64,000 bases of DNA from Corallincola platygyrae (GCF_039544265.1 NZ_BAABLI010000004.1:124001-188000); one strand, 5' to 3'. Numbered from the stretch's first letter, positions 26,642 through 34,655 are shown. Notes: generated by a model from the sequence alone, not told the origin. Numbers and translations are program-made.

Positions 26642-26676
26642 GCGGCAAAGCATACGGCTTTGCCGCCTGTCTTTTT
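26642..26676 (+). terminator. Intrinsic terminator after the metalloprotease gene
   Basis: GCGGCAAAGC / GCTTTGCCGC, a perfect 10-bp stem with a 5-base loop and a T5 tract, 16 bases past the stop. It separates the protease from the phosphatase gene. Confidence 0.85.
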
Positions 26677-26697
26677 GGGATAAGGAATGCAAGAGTT

Positions 26698-28482
26698 ATG
26701 CTTATTAGTCGAATCACATTAAAGTGTTTGGCCTTTGCGCTGCTGGTTATAACGTCGTTTTGCAGTCAGGCAAGGCCTGATACCTACCTCGCCGCACAAC
26801 CCGAGGTTTACGCTATTGGCGATTTGCATGGCGATTATTCGACCATGGTGAAAATACTGCGAGCAGCCAAACTAATCGATGGAAACAACAACTGGATTGG
26901 TGGCAGTAGAACCCTGGTGCAAGTGGGCGATCAACTGGACCGCGGTGACACTGAAAAAGAGATCCTTGATCTATTTGAGTCCTTAATTGTTCAGGCGCGT
27001 GATGCTGGCGGTAATGTATTGGTGCTCAATGGCAACCACGAGACGATGAATGTCGAGCTGGATTTTCGTTACGTTACCAGCGCGGGATTCAGGCAGTTCA
27101 GTAGCTACTATCACGCGGGTGTCTCTGATTCCGATGTCCTTGCTTTGCCGAGCTCTCAGCGTGGTAGAGCCGTAGCATTTAAGCCTGGTGGTCCTTATGC
27201 CCGTAAACTTGCGGAGCACAATGCGGCCGTGATGATTGGCGAAACCGTTTATGTACATGGCGGTATCACGACAACGCATGCGAACTACGGTTTGGAGAAC
27301 ATTAATGCCGAGATCAGCCATTGGATGAAGGGCAATGCGTCTCGCCCCTGGTCTGTGGGGGGCTCCGGTCCACTATGGAATCGAGATTTTGGCGGCGATC
27401 TGAGCAGTAGCGATTGCAGCGAGCTTCAACAAAGCCTGGACGCTTTGGGCGCCAAACGAATGGTTATCGCACATACCCGTCAAAACTACATCAACCAAGC
27501 CTGTAACGGCAGGGTATGGCGAATCGATGTGGGTATGTCCAACTATTACGGCGGTCGTCTGCAAGCGCTGAAAATCACCAACGACTCTTTGATTCAAATT
27601 GTTGAGTCTGACGGCAGTATCACGGATACCGGCTTTGGTGATGGTGATAACCCAATATGCAGTGCACCGGGACAGGTGGATGACATCAACAGCAGTGATA
27701 TCACTGCAACCTCTTTCAGAGCGACTTGGTCCGCAGTTTCAGGTGCTGCCAAATATACGCCTCAGCTATGGATTGATGGTGCATGGGTGTCGCAATCTCC
27801 AGTCATGCAACCCGCTGTCAGTTATCAAGGTTTTGTTGGTGGTAGCACGCAGTACATCAGGGTGATTGCTGAAGCAGCGTGTGGTGCGAAAAGCGCAGGC
27901 TCAAACTGGTTGAAGGTTGAGCTGGCTAGCGGCGATGGCGGCGGTGGTGGTTGCGACACTCCAGAGCAACCTGATCAGCCCTGGGCGAGTAACGTGACGT
28001 CATCCTCTTATACTTTGCTGTGGAATAGTGTTGGTAATGCCACGTCTTACACCGTGCAACGCTGGAGCGCTAGCAACGGAGCATGGCAGAATGTTGGAAC
28101 AACCACCGCTACCCGTTACGACATCAATGGAGAAGCCCGCGATAAGGCTTATGCGCGAGTTATACCGATCAATGCATGTGGTGAACAGGGCACGCCCTCT
28201 AACTGGGTGACAGTTGAACTGCAAAGCGGTGACGGTAGCTGTAGTTCAGCACCGTCTACACCGACCGGGTTGCGAGTATCAGGTGGCGTATTGAGCTGGT
28301 CTGCGACAGAAGGCGCAAGTTACTACAAAGTGGTTGGCTGGAATGGTTCAGCGTGGGAAACCTATGTCACCACATCCGAAACCCGTTTGTCGATTACTCA
28401 AAGCACACCGCAATATCTAGCAGTCAGTGCTCGTAATGACTGCGGTAAGAGTGATTACAGTAGTTACATCCAGGTACGATAA
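26698..28482 (+). CDS. Secreted Shewanella-like protein phosphatase with three FN3-like modules
   Basis: The protein has 594 residues with a signal peptide ending near SQA-RP (residue 25). The metallophosphatase core has GDLHGD at 41-46, GDQLDRG at 77-83 and GNHETMN at 112-118, then VHGG and AHTRQNY further on. The run of DTEKEILDLF, NVLVLNGNHE and DFRYVT is typical of Shewanella-like phosphatases (SLPs), which are PPP-family enzymes. After ~310 residues come three FN3-like modules similar to those of the upstream protease, each with a Cys pair. The target is outside the cytosol and unknown. The combination of SLP and FN3 units is unusual. Confidence 0.85.
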   Translation: MLISRITLKCLAFALLVITSFCSQARPDTYLAAQPEVYAIGDLHGDYSTMVKILRAAKLIDGNNNWIGGSRTLVQVGDQLDRGDTEKEILDLFESLIVQARDAGGNVLVLNGNHETMNVELDFRYVTSAGFRQFSSYYHAGVSDSDVLALPSSQRGRAVAFKPGGPYARKLAEHNAAVMIGETVYVHGGITTTHANYGLENINAEISHWMKGNASRPWSVGGSGPLWNRDFGGDLSSSDCSELQQSLDALGAKRMVIAHTRQNYINQACNGRVWRIDVGMSNYYGGRLQALKITNDSLIQIVESDGSITDTGFGDGDNPICSAPGQVDDINSSDITATSFRATWSAVSGAAKYTPQLWIDGAWVSQSPVMQPAVSYQGFVGGSTQYIRVIAEAACGAKSAGSNWLKVELASGDGGGGGCDTPEQPDQPWASNVTSSSYTLLWNSVGNATSYTVQRWSASNGAWQNVGTTTATRYDINGEARDKAYARVIPINACGEQGTPSNWVTVELQSGDGSCSSAPSTPTGLRVSGGVLSWSATEGASYYKVVGWNGSAWETYVTTSETRLSITQSTPQYLAVSARNDCGKSDYSSYIQVR

Positions 28483-28486
28483 GATC

Positions 28487-28525
28487 AAACCAGCGCTGTC
28501 CTCATAAGGTGATGGCGCTGGTTTT
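28487..28525 (+). terminator. Intrinsic terminator after the phosphatase gene
   Basis: AAACCAGCGC / GCGCTGGTTT arms with an 18-base loop and a T4 end, starting 5 bases after the stop. Confidence 0.7.
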
Positions 28526-28599
28526 AGCTTTATCAATCCAATGCTAAATTTCCAACATCGATCATTTTCAAGCCACAACAATCTGATTAGCATGGCGTT

Positions 28600-29145
28600 A
28601 TGAAGTATTACGCAGTTTCATACCGCAGTTTTTCATCAGGCTTTACCCTGATTGAGTTAGTCGTGGTAATCATCATTCTTGGTGTAATCACTGTCGTTGC
28701 TGCGCCCAAGTTTATCAACTTCGCTACAGATGCGCGTATCGAAACACTTCGTCAGGTGAGTGTGTCGACGGAAGTTGCCAATGATTTTGTGAACTTCAAA
28801 TCCAGGATGCCCAGCTTTTCTTCTACGGATGCCTCTTCAGATGGTCGAATCACTGATGTCGACATTAATGGCGATGGCAGTTTTGATTTGAGGCTGATAT
28901 GGCGATATCTGGACAATGAAGATCTGGCCGAGCGAGTCGATTTTTCTGAGCAGTTGCTGCTGATGTGCGAAGGGCGTTGTAAAAATGGTGCTGGTGTAAA
29001 CTTGCCCGGTGCGCAGAACTCCTATATCGGCTTTGATTTGGACGCAGATAACGATGTTCGTAATGACAACTGCTATTTCCAGTACACCCAGGCGCAAAGT
29101 GAAGGCGCCTTGCCGTCATATGCACTAATCACTACCGGGTGCTAA
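28600..29145 (+). CDS. MSHA-like type IV prepilin
   Basis: This 181-residue protein has a class III prepilin signal: 14-residue leader ending in Gly, then FTLIELVVVIIILGVITVVA with Glu at mature position 5. The following APKFINFATDAR closely resembles MshA-type pilins. The C-terminal part is Asp-rich (DVDINGDGSFD; DLDADNDVRNDNCYF) with paired Cys. No pilus assembly genes are in the window, so it would depend on a system elsewhere and on prepilin peptidase. It may be a minor or specialised pilin. The ribosome site is weak. Confidence 0.85.
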   Translation: MKYYAVSYRSFSSGFTLIELVVVIIILGVITVVAAPKFINFATDARIETLRQVSVSTEVANDFVNFKSRMPSFSSTDASSDGRITDVDINGDGSFDLRLIWRYLDNEDLAERVDFSEQLLLMCEGRCKNGAGVNLPGAQNSYIGFDLDADNDVRNDNCYFQYTQAQSEGALPSYALITTGC

Positions 29146-29182
29146 TTCCTTTTGTTGATAGCAAACAGCTAGTGGTCAGCAG

Positions 29183-30694
29183 TTAGCGACTGTTATCGTC
29201 ATTGGTCGAGATAGCCAATTGCATATCAACCCGTGCCCATTCTTTAACTTCTTTTATCAAACGCTCCTCCAACAGTGGGTGAGCGCAAAGCCACTGATGA
29301 TCAAAACAAAGGGTTAGCTTGTCATCTTCCGCCGTGGGCTCAAACACTGGTTGATCTTCACTGCGATGGAGGTGCAATAGGGTTGCAATACGCAGTAGCA
29401 TAATCAGTCGCACCTGATCCTGATCTTCAAATAGAGTGAGTGCGGGAAGCTCTGTTACCAGGCGTTTTCTGTGGTGCAGTACCATAGCGGCAACAAGCTG
29501 CTGCTCCTCGGCGTTAAAACCAGGCAGTGCTGTATTTGCCAGAATATAGGCACCATGACGTTGGAACCCTTTGAAGTGAATAGAGATACCTACTTCGTGC
29601 AGGAGCGCCGCCCAATTCAGTAGAGGTTTCAGTTTCTTGCCTGCAAGTAACCAAGGCGCTTTGACCGCCTGATACAAGGCGACAGCGGTACTCTGTACTC
29701 TGGCGGCCTGGGCCTGATCAACGTGATAACGCTCAACCAGACTGACTGCGGTGCGCTCGCGGATGTCGTGGTGACGCATCCGTTCTTCCATTTCATATAC
29801 CAACCCCTCCCTCAGCGCCGCTTCGGATAACATCATCGAGTCGATTTTCAGGGTGTCAAACAGAGCGATCAGGATGGCCAGTCCACTGGGCAACACGCGG
29901 GCCCGCTCAGGAGCGATCTGTTCAAAGCGATCATTACTGACTTGGCTATCCTCACATAGGGTTTTCTTGAGGGCTGCCAGCCCATCTGCGGTGATCTCAC
30001 CCCCAGTGAACCCAAGCTGCTCCAGACAGTAAGCGACAGCTTTTATCGTGCCTGAGCAGCCAAACACCTGTTTCCATCCGACACGCTGATATTGTGTGGC
30101 GATAGGATCTATCTGCTGTGCCGCGGCCATCTCAGCTTTCTTGAAGCGTTTTGTCGTCAGCTCCTGTTCTGCAAAGTACTTTTCTGCCAGCGTGACGCAG
30201 CCCATCTCCAGGCTGTTTAGGCGCAGGGGTGAAAAACCCTGACCTATGATGCATTCGGTACTACCACCACCAATGTCGATCACCAGACGCTGCTCTTTGC
30301 CTGGCTGGGTATGTGCGACCCCCTGATAGATGAGGCGGGCTTCTTCTGAGCCTGAGATCACCTCGATGGGACAGGGCAGAAAACGCCGTGCCTGTCTTAA
30401 AAACTCGCGAGCATTTTTAGCTTTGCGCAGTGTATAGGTGGCAACGATACGCACATCATCCGCTGAAATGTCTTTTAGCCGTTCGTTGATCTGTTTAAGC
30501 GCTTCGAGCCCACGTTCAATGCTCGCTTCATCCAGGCTGAAGTCCTCACCGAGGCCTTGTGCAAGCTGTACCCGGATCTTCTCTTTACCCAGAATTTGGA
30601 AGTGACCACTGATAAAGCGGCCAATCAGCAGGTGAAAGCTGTTTGAGCCAAGGTCTATGGCAGCAATGGAGGATGGTTCAGTTTGTGTATTCAT
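29183..30694 (-). CDS. ppx: Exopolyphosphatase (Ppx/GppA family)
   Basis: This 503-residue cytosolic enzyme shows the N-terminal ASKHA ATPase-like fold: AAIDLGSNSFHLLIGR near 12, ISGSEEARLIYQGV near 117, and the phosphate loop DIGGGSTECIIG near 146, followed by a C-terminal HD-like helical domain (AALLHEVGISIHFKGFQRHG). It cleaves phosphate from polyphosphate ends, and relatives hydrolyse pppGpp. Length and residues near the start (RVQLAQGLG; SGSEEARLIYQGVAHTQPG) match E. coli Ppx better than GppA. No polyphosphate kinase gene is adjacent here. Confidence 0.88.
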   Translation of the reverse strand: MNTQTEPSSIAAIDLGSNSFHLLIGRFISGHFQILGKEKIRVQLAQGLGEDFSLDEASIERGLEALKQINERLKDISADDVRIVATYTLRKAKNAREFLRQARRFLPCPIEVISGSEEARLIYQGVAHTQPGKEQRLVIDIGGGSTECIIGQGFSPLRLNSLEMGCVTLAEKYFAEQELTTKRFKKAEMAAAQQIDPIATQYQRVGWKQVFGCSGTIKAVAYCLEQLGFTGGEITADGLAALKKTLCEDSQVSNDRFEQIAPERARVLPSGLAILIALFDTLKIDSMMLSEAALREGLVYEMEERMRHHDIRERTAVSLVERYHVDQAQAARVQSTAVALYQAVKAPWLLAGKKLKPLLNWAALLHEVGISIHFKGFQRHGAYILANTALPGFNAEEQQLVAAMVLHHRKRLVTELPALTLFEDQDQVRLIMLLRIATLLHLHRSEDQPVFEPTAEDDKLTLCFDHQWLCAHPLLEERLIKEVKEWARVDMQLAISTNDDNSR

Positions 30695-30807
30695 TCTGTG
30701 CCTATCGGCGTTGTTTGCATGTGAACGGTTGTTTGAGCCGCGCCCTATGCTCTATGGCGCATATCTCTTTTTTATTGCAGTAGAGAAATGGTTTCTAAAA
30801 ACCTAGC

Positions 30808-30990
30808 CTAGCTCACAATGTGAAGTGAGATAATGCTTTCGGTGTTTTCCCTCCAAGCGCAAATCTGTCGACAAAGAAATTGGCACTCTTGTATGAGTAA
30901 GTCAGCTATCAGCAGAAAGCCAAACCCAAGAAGTTGAAAAAGCATCTCAAGAAGGGTTAAGCCTTGCAGAGCCCCACTCCGTGACTGCAT
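30808..30990 (-). CDS. Possible 60-residue prepilin-like peptide (doubtful)
   Basis: The frame begins MQSRSGALQG then LTLLEMLFQLLGFGFLLIA. A Gly followed by L-T-L-L-E fits a prepilin peptidase site with Glu at +5 and a hydrophobic stretch after it. Against it: no ribosome site, very short mature part, and no pilin partners beside it. Chance is a fair explanation. Confidence 0.2.
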   Translation of the reverse strand: MQSRSGALQGLTLLEMLFQLLGFGFLLIADLLIQECQFLCRQICAWRENTESIISLHIVS

Positions 30991-31003
30991 TGATTACGAA
31001 AAC

Positions 31004-31042
31004 CCATTTGTAGCGATTATTCGCACCAGCAAATGGTTTTTT
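31004..31042 (+). terminator. Terminator-like hairpin with T6 tail in the ppx upstream region
   Basis: CCATTTG / CAAATGG arms (31004-31010 and 31030-31036) with a 19-base loop, followed by six T. No plus-strand gene lies just upstream, so it may end an unannotated short transcript. Confidence 0.4.
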
Positions 31043-31313
31043 GTTTGCCTCAAAATTAAGCGGTCTCACCTTAATCTTGTTTTAAATCAATCACCTGATG
31101 CCCGATTTTAGACGTCTCTCCCATGTTGAGCGGTCATGTTTCGTCACAATGCCAACCAATCCCTGCAGGAAACTATCAGGGGGTTACTCATTGCTTTCGT
31201 TCTATTCGATTTTTAAACGCTGATAGAACAGCCCCATGGAAAGGGCGAAGAGCCATCCGGGTGACGATCGTTGTGCATTGGCACGAGTAGAATTTTTCAA
31301 GTTGGAGGTTGTC

Positions 31314-31826
31314 GTGGACAACAAAGATAAGCTGGATGAGATAAAGAAGCGGTCATCGGAATTGGTTGATCAAGCAGTGACATCTGTTAAACAAGATGTC
31401 GATACTGGTGATATCGCCACAATCGCGAAGAACAAGTTTATCATTGGTGGCGCGGTGTTTTTGCTGCTCCTATTGTTCATGTTCACTGGCAGCAGCGAAC
31501 TTAACTGCAGTGATACGGATGCCAGAAACGATGTGATTGATATCGTTCAGTATGAACTGGAGAAGGCGCAGTGGTATCAGGATATGAGTACCCACATTTC
31601 GGGCATCGACATTCATACAGTTAAGACCATTCGAATTGATGAGGCGCTTAAAGCGAAAGAGTGTAAGGCCAAATATCAGTTCGATTACGACGGTGAAACC
31701 ATCGATCTCGATGTGCGCTATGACATTGAGTACGTCGAAGACAAAGATGAGTATGAGGTACTGGCATACGCGGATGATTTAAAAAGTAAGGTGATGGCGA
31801 TGGCGATCATGAGCCAGATGCGCTAA
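31314..31826 (+). CDS. Membrane-anchored hypothetical protein
   Basis: The GTG at 31314 (VDNKDKLDEI) has GGAGG five bases upstream and is preferred over the ATG at 31236, giving 170 residues. The N-terminal ~40 residues are charged and helical (ELVDQAVTSVKQDVDTGD), then one membrane segment near 44-60 (FIIGGAVFLLLLLFMF), then a hydrophilic domain with acidic strands (YDGETIDLDVRYDIEY). Two Cys may pair. It resembles small conserved inner-membrane proteins of Alteromonadales, but I cannot name the family. Confidence 0.6.
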   Translation: MDNKDKLDEIKKRSSELVDQAVTSVKQDVDTGDIATIAKNKFIIGGAVFLLLLLFMFTGSSELNCSDTDARNDVIDIVQYELEKAQWYQDMSTHISGIDIHTVKTIRIDEALKAKECKAKYQFDYDGETIDLDVRYDIEYVEDKDEYEVLAYADDLKSKVMAMAIMSQMR

Positions 31827-31845
31827 CCGGCTTTTTCAATCTTGT

Positions 31846-31876
31846 TCCCGCTCACGGACTTGGGTTGTGAGCGGGA
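31846..31876 (+). terminator. Hairpin after the 31314 gene
   Basis: TCCCGCTCAC / GTGAGCGGGA perfect 10-bp arms with an 11-base loop, but no T tract after it. It overlaps the longest dapE frame, which argues against starts upstream of ~31880. Confidence 0.4.
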
Positions 31877-31977
31877 CTCTCCAATCTCCCTCTGCAAAAA
31901 AAAGCACAAATTTTCGTCATCTGTTTGTCATCTCATCTTCGTGTAATGCAGTGGCATTGTCCGAACATGTGACAGCT

Positions 31978-33183
31978 ATGAGACTTGTTTCATCAACACC
32001 TGCGGTACGTAAACAACGCCAAATCCATTGGCAGGCCCTCCCTTTAGTGGCGCAGCATCTGCGTTCACTGGTCAATCGAAAATCTATCACCCCCAATGAT
32101 GCTGGTTGCCAACCCTGGCTGGCCGAGCGCTTAAGTGCGATTGGTTTCAGTTGCCATCGATACGTGGACAACGGTGTCTCTAATCTTGTGGCTTATTATG
32201 ACTCCCCCTTGGAACGCCCGCTCTGGGCTTTCGCCGGTCACACGGATGTGGTGCCGCCCGGTGATTTGAAGCAATGGGATTCCAATCCTTTTTGCTTGCG
32301 ATTTGATGGTGAGTACCTGATTGGCCGGGGTGTCGCTGATATGAAAGGAGGCGTGGCGGCCATGTTGTCGGCACTGGAACTGCACCACCAAGTCCACGGT
32401 GAGTTGCCCGGCCCTATGTTGTTTCTGATCACCTCCGATGAAGAAGGGGAAGCAGAATACGGGATGCAGTCCATCACTCACTTTCTGCGTCAGCAGAACT
32501 GGCTACCTGAGTTTGTTCTGGTCGGTGAACCAACAGCAGACAACTTAAGTGGCGATACCATCAAGGTGGGTCGTCGTGGAGCGGTATCCGCAAAGCTCGA
32601 CGTGATGGGACGTCAGGGCCATGTGGCTTATCCCAGATTTGCCGATAATGCGATCCATAAAATGGGGTTGGTGGTGAGTGAGTTGAATCGGATCTGCTGG
32701 GATCAGGGCAGTGATGATTTTCCCGGAACCAGCTTGCAGATCACCCATATCGATTCAGGGGATTTCACTGACAATATGATCCCGGCTCGGTGTGCAATTC
32801 ACTTCAATATTCGCTACAGCCACCTGTATGACCGCAACCATCTGAATGATTTGGTGACAGCGGCAGTCTCCAAGGTGTGTGACAGGTTCGAGCTAAGCTG
32901 GGACCGTCCCTGCGATCCCTACATGACGCAACCGAAGGATAATGGCGAACACTGCTTCTTGAACCTAACCGAGCAGGTGATAAGTCAGATCACAGGTAAG
33001 TTCCCCAAACTGTCTACGTCGGGCGGGACCTCAGATGGTCGTTTCTTGTCTGCGCTAGGCGCGCAGGTGATAGAGATGGGCGCCTGTTATCGCACTATTC
33101 ATCAGGTCAACGAACGCCTCTCTTTGCAAGACCTCAATCAATTGACCGCTATATACAGCGGCCTGCTCAAGACCTTACGTTAA
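31978..33183 (+). CDS. dapE: Succinyl-diaminopimelate desuccinylase homologue
   Basis: From the ATG at 31978 there are 401 residues; a GTG at 32047 would give 378, nearer the usual 375 for DapE. The upstream frame (to 31867) runs through a hairpin and is rejected. Conserved M20 metal-peptidase features are present: PNDAGCQPWLAERLSAIGF, AGHTDVVPPGDL, GRGVADMKGG, SDEEGEAEYG, VGEPTADN, TSGGTSDGRF and a late TIHQVNE. These include the zinc ligands and catalytic Glu of DapE, which makes LL-diaminopimelate for lysine and peptidoglycan. It is not beside other lysine genes, so whether it is the only dapE of the genome is unknown. Confidence 0.85.
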   Translation: MRLVSSTPAVRKQRQIHWQALPLVAQHLRSLVNRKSITPNDAGCQPWLAERLSAIGFSCHRYVDNGVSNLVAYYDSPLERPLWAFAGHTDVVPPGDLKQWDSNPFCLRFDGEYLIGRGVADMKGGVAAMLSALELHHQVHGELPGPMLFLITSDEEGEAEYGMQSITHFLRQQNWLPEFVLVGEPTADNLSGDTIKVGRRGAVSAKLDVMGRQGHVAYPRFADNAIHKMGLVVSELNRICWDQGSDDFPGTSLQITHIDSGDFTDNMIPARCAIHFNIRYSHLYDRNHLNDLVTAAVSKVCDRFELSWDRPCDPYMTQPKDNGEHCFLNLTEQVISQITGKFPKLSTSGGTSDGRFLSALGAQVIEMGACYRTIHQVNERLSLQDLNQLTAIYSGLLKTLR

Positions 33184-33230
33184 ACATCTTGATCTTGTGA
33201 CTTTCCCATTGCTTTCGAGAAATTAATAAT

Positions 33231-33270
33231 TGGCATATGCTAATTACTTTGCTATTAATGGCATATGCTA
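33231..33270. promoter_or_regulatory. Two GCATATGC operator-like sites before the DUF134 gene
   Basis: TGGCATATGCTA occurs twice, with cores GCATATGC at 33233-33240 and 33261-33268, 28 bp apart. Each core is palindromic; the first extends to a 20-bp near-palindrome with AATTA flanks. They lie 16-55 bases before the gene start, in the promoter zone, and so suit repression or activation by a dimer, possibly DUF134 itself. Confidence 0.5.
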
Positions 33271-33285
33271 TTTATTAAAGAGTAA

Positions 33286-33579
33286 ATGAGAGTAAAAATG
33301 CCTCGCCCAAAGCTTCCCCGTAAAGTCTGCTGTCGCCCCGCAAACAGTTGTTTTAAGCCCAACGGCATACCTATGTCTGAGCTGGTTCAGGTTGCGCTTG
33401 AGCCTGACGAACTTGAAGCGATGCGATTAGTGGATCTTGAGGGAATGCAGCAGATGCAGGCCGCTGAAGTGATGGGGGTTTCCCGTCAAACTTTGGCCAA
33501 CATTGTTAAAAGTGCGCGTCATAAAGTAGCTGGTGCGCTGATTCATGGGCAGGCATTGATGATGGAAAAAAGCGACTAA
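33286..33579 (+). CDS. DUF134-family putative DNA-binding protein
   Basis: This 97-residue protein (ATG 33286; a second ATG at 33298 begins MPRPKLPRKVC, the usual family start, so 93 residues is also possible) has the conserved PRPxxPRxVxxxP N-terminus with two Cys, an ELEAMRLVDLEGM helix and a sigma-4-like helix-turn-helix: QMQAAEVMGVSRQTLANIVK. DUF134 proteins are commonly encoded next to NifX/NafY-like metal-cofactor proteins, as here 12 bases downstream. Likely role: transcription control of this small operon in response to metal or iron-sulfur state (inference). Confidence 0.85.
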   Translation: MRVKMPRPKLPRKVCCRPANSCFKPNGIPMSELVQVALEPDELEAMRLVDLEGMQQMQAAEVMGVSRQTLANIVKSARHKVAGALIHGQALMMEKSD

Positions 33580-33591
33580 AGGAGCAAAAAA

Positions 33592-34122
33592 ATGATCATC
33601 GCAATTCCTATGGAAAACGACAAAATCGCCAATCATTTCACCAAAGCCAGTCAGTTTGGCTTCTTCAACCCTGAAGGCAAGTTGATTGGCAGCAAACTCA
33701 ATCCTGCGGGCAATGTTGGCTGTCAGGGCAAAGGTAAGCTTGTACGTATGTTGAAAGAGCAGGGGGCAACACATTTGCTGGTGCGCCAAATTGGGCAACA
33801 GATGCTGGGGCGCTTACTGACAGAGTCGATGCAGGTGTTTAGCCTGGCCAATCGTCCGGGTGAGCTGGCCGAAGAGGTGGCCAAGCTGGCAAGTCATAAT
33901 GAACTGAGCGCGGCAGAGCAGGGCAACCCATCGCCCAATCACAAAGGCTGTGGTTGTGACCAGCATAAACATCGGCACACACATGAGCACGTTAAGTGTG
34001 GTTGTGGCGGCAAGGATGGCCACGCTAAGTGTTCTGGCAGCGGTCATAACAAGTCGAATGCTGGACGGGGCAAAGGCCACGGTCATGGTTGTTGCCATGG
34101 CAACAACCATGACCCCAGATAG
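33592..34122 (+). CDS. NifX/NafY-like (dinitrogenase cofactor-type) protein with Cys/His-rich tail
   Basis: This 176-residue protein has GGAGCAAAAAA just before the ATG. Residues 1-~105 match the small iron-molybdenum-cofactor-binding fold (MIIAIPMENDKIANHF, NVGCQGKGKLVRMLKEQGATHLLV, IGQQMLGRLL). No nitrogenase genes are nearby; such proteins occur widely outside nitrogen fixation. Residues ~117-176 form a low-complexity tail rich in His, Cys and Gly (KGCGCDQHKHRHTHEH, KCGCGG, GHGHGCCHG), likely binding nickel, zinc or copper. The final codons are a perfect 34-bp palindrome. Stop is ten bases before the next gene. Confidence 0.8.
   Translation: MIIAIPMENDKIANHFTKASQFGFFNPEGKLIGSKLNPAGNVGCQGKGKLVRMLKEQGATHLLVRQIGQQMLGRLLTESMQVFSLANRPGELAEEVAKLASHNELSAAEQGNPSPNHKGCGCDQHKHRHTHEHVKCGCGGKDGHAKCSGSGHNKSNAGRGKGHGHGCCHGNNHDPR
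34081..34114. repeat. Perfect 34-bp palindrome at the 3' end of the NifX-like gene
   Basis: The arm GGTCATGGTTGTTGCCA is followed at once by its exact reverse complement; there is no unpaired spacer. It lies in frame and encodes the last Cys/His residues. There is no T tract, so it is not a typical terminator. In the mRNA it would form a long hairpin 17 bases before the next start codon. Confidence 0.95.
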
Positions 34123-34131
34123 CGCTTAGAT

Positions 34132-34566
34132 ATGGGTCTTCCGTCATTGCCATCCTACGAACAGCTCAAGACGACACATCGACAGTGTATCGCTTGCGGC
34201 CAGCCTGCTGGGGAGCAGAAAGGGTTGGAGCTAGTGTTCAGGTCTTTTGATGAAGGCGTTGTAAGGGCAACATTTTATGCCTCTGAATCTCACCAGGGGT
34301 ACCAGGGGCTGATGCATGGCGGCTTAGTTGCCACCCTGCTGGATGCGGCGATGACTCACTGTTTATTCTATGCAGGAGTGAAAGCGCTGACTGCTGAGTT
34401 GCAGGTGAGGTATCTGAGTCCGGTTGTGCTTCCCGTTGAGTTAACAGTGGAGGCAAGGCGAACTAAACAGCGGCGCGGTATTCACTGGCTGGAGGCCAAG
34501 GTCTATGGCGCCGATGTTACTTACGCGAATGCGTCCGCCAAGTTTGTGAGTGTGGCTGGGATGTAG
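34132..34566 (+). CDS. PaaI-family hotdog thioesterase
   Basis: This 144-residue protein has the hotdog signature HQGYQGLMHGGLVATLLDAAMTH near 55-77, where the HGG and following Asp in the helix form the acyl-CoA thioesterase site, then strands LTAELQVRYLSPVVLPVELTVEA. CIACG near residue 20 is a CxxC pair of unknown role. It has no good ribosome site and begins ten bases after the NifX-like stop, so translation may be coupled or shaped by the palindrome. Acyl substrate unknown. A bidirectional terminator follows. Confidence 0.82.
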   Translation: MGLPSLPSYEQLKTTHRQCIACGQPAGEQKGLELVFRSFDEGVVRATFYASESHQGYQGLMHGGLVATLLDAAMTHCLFYAGVKALTAELQVRYLSPVVLPVELTVEARRTKQRRGIHWLEAKVYGADVTYANASAKFVSVAGM

Positions 34567-34611
34567 GTCGTTAATCTGTCGAAGCTGGCCATTCCACCGA
34601 TTTGTAAAAAT

Positions 34612-34639
34612 AAAAAAAGCCGCATTAGCGGCTTTTTTT
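34612..34639. terminator. Bidirectional terminator
   Basis: AAAAAAAGCCGC / GCGGCTTTTTTT arms with an ATTA loop end both the thioesterase gene and the convergent PEP-CTERM gene. Confidence 0.9.
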
Positions 34640-34655
34640 AACATAATAGGACGAT

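Larger units (their letters stand above)
30695..31313. other. 619-bp region between divergent genes
   Basis: It contains a plus-strand terminator-like hairpin (31004-31042), a 7-bp inverted repeat GTTCTAT / ATAGAAC (31199-31229) and a weak minus-strand frame with a prepilin-like start (30808-30990). It also holds the upstream parts of the 31236 frame, which has no ribosome site before the better GTG start at 31314. No promoter is convincing. A small RNA ending at 31042 is possible but unsupported by a clear promoter. Confidence 0.35.

Noticed and set aside
31867..31977. Longer dapE start
   Set aside because: It begins inside a hairpin and adds residues unlike any DapE N-terminus.
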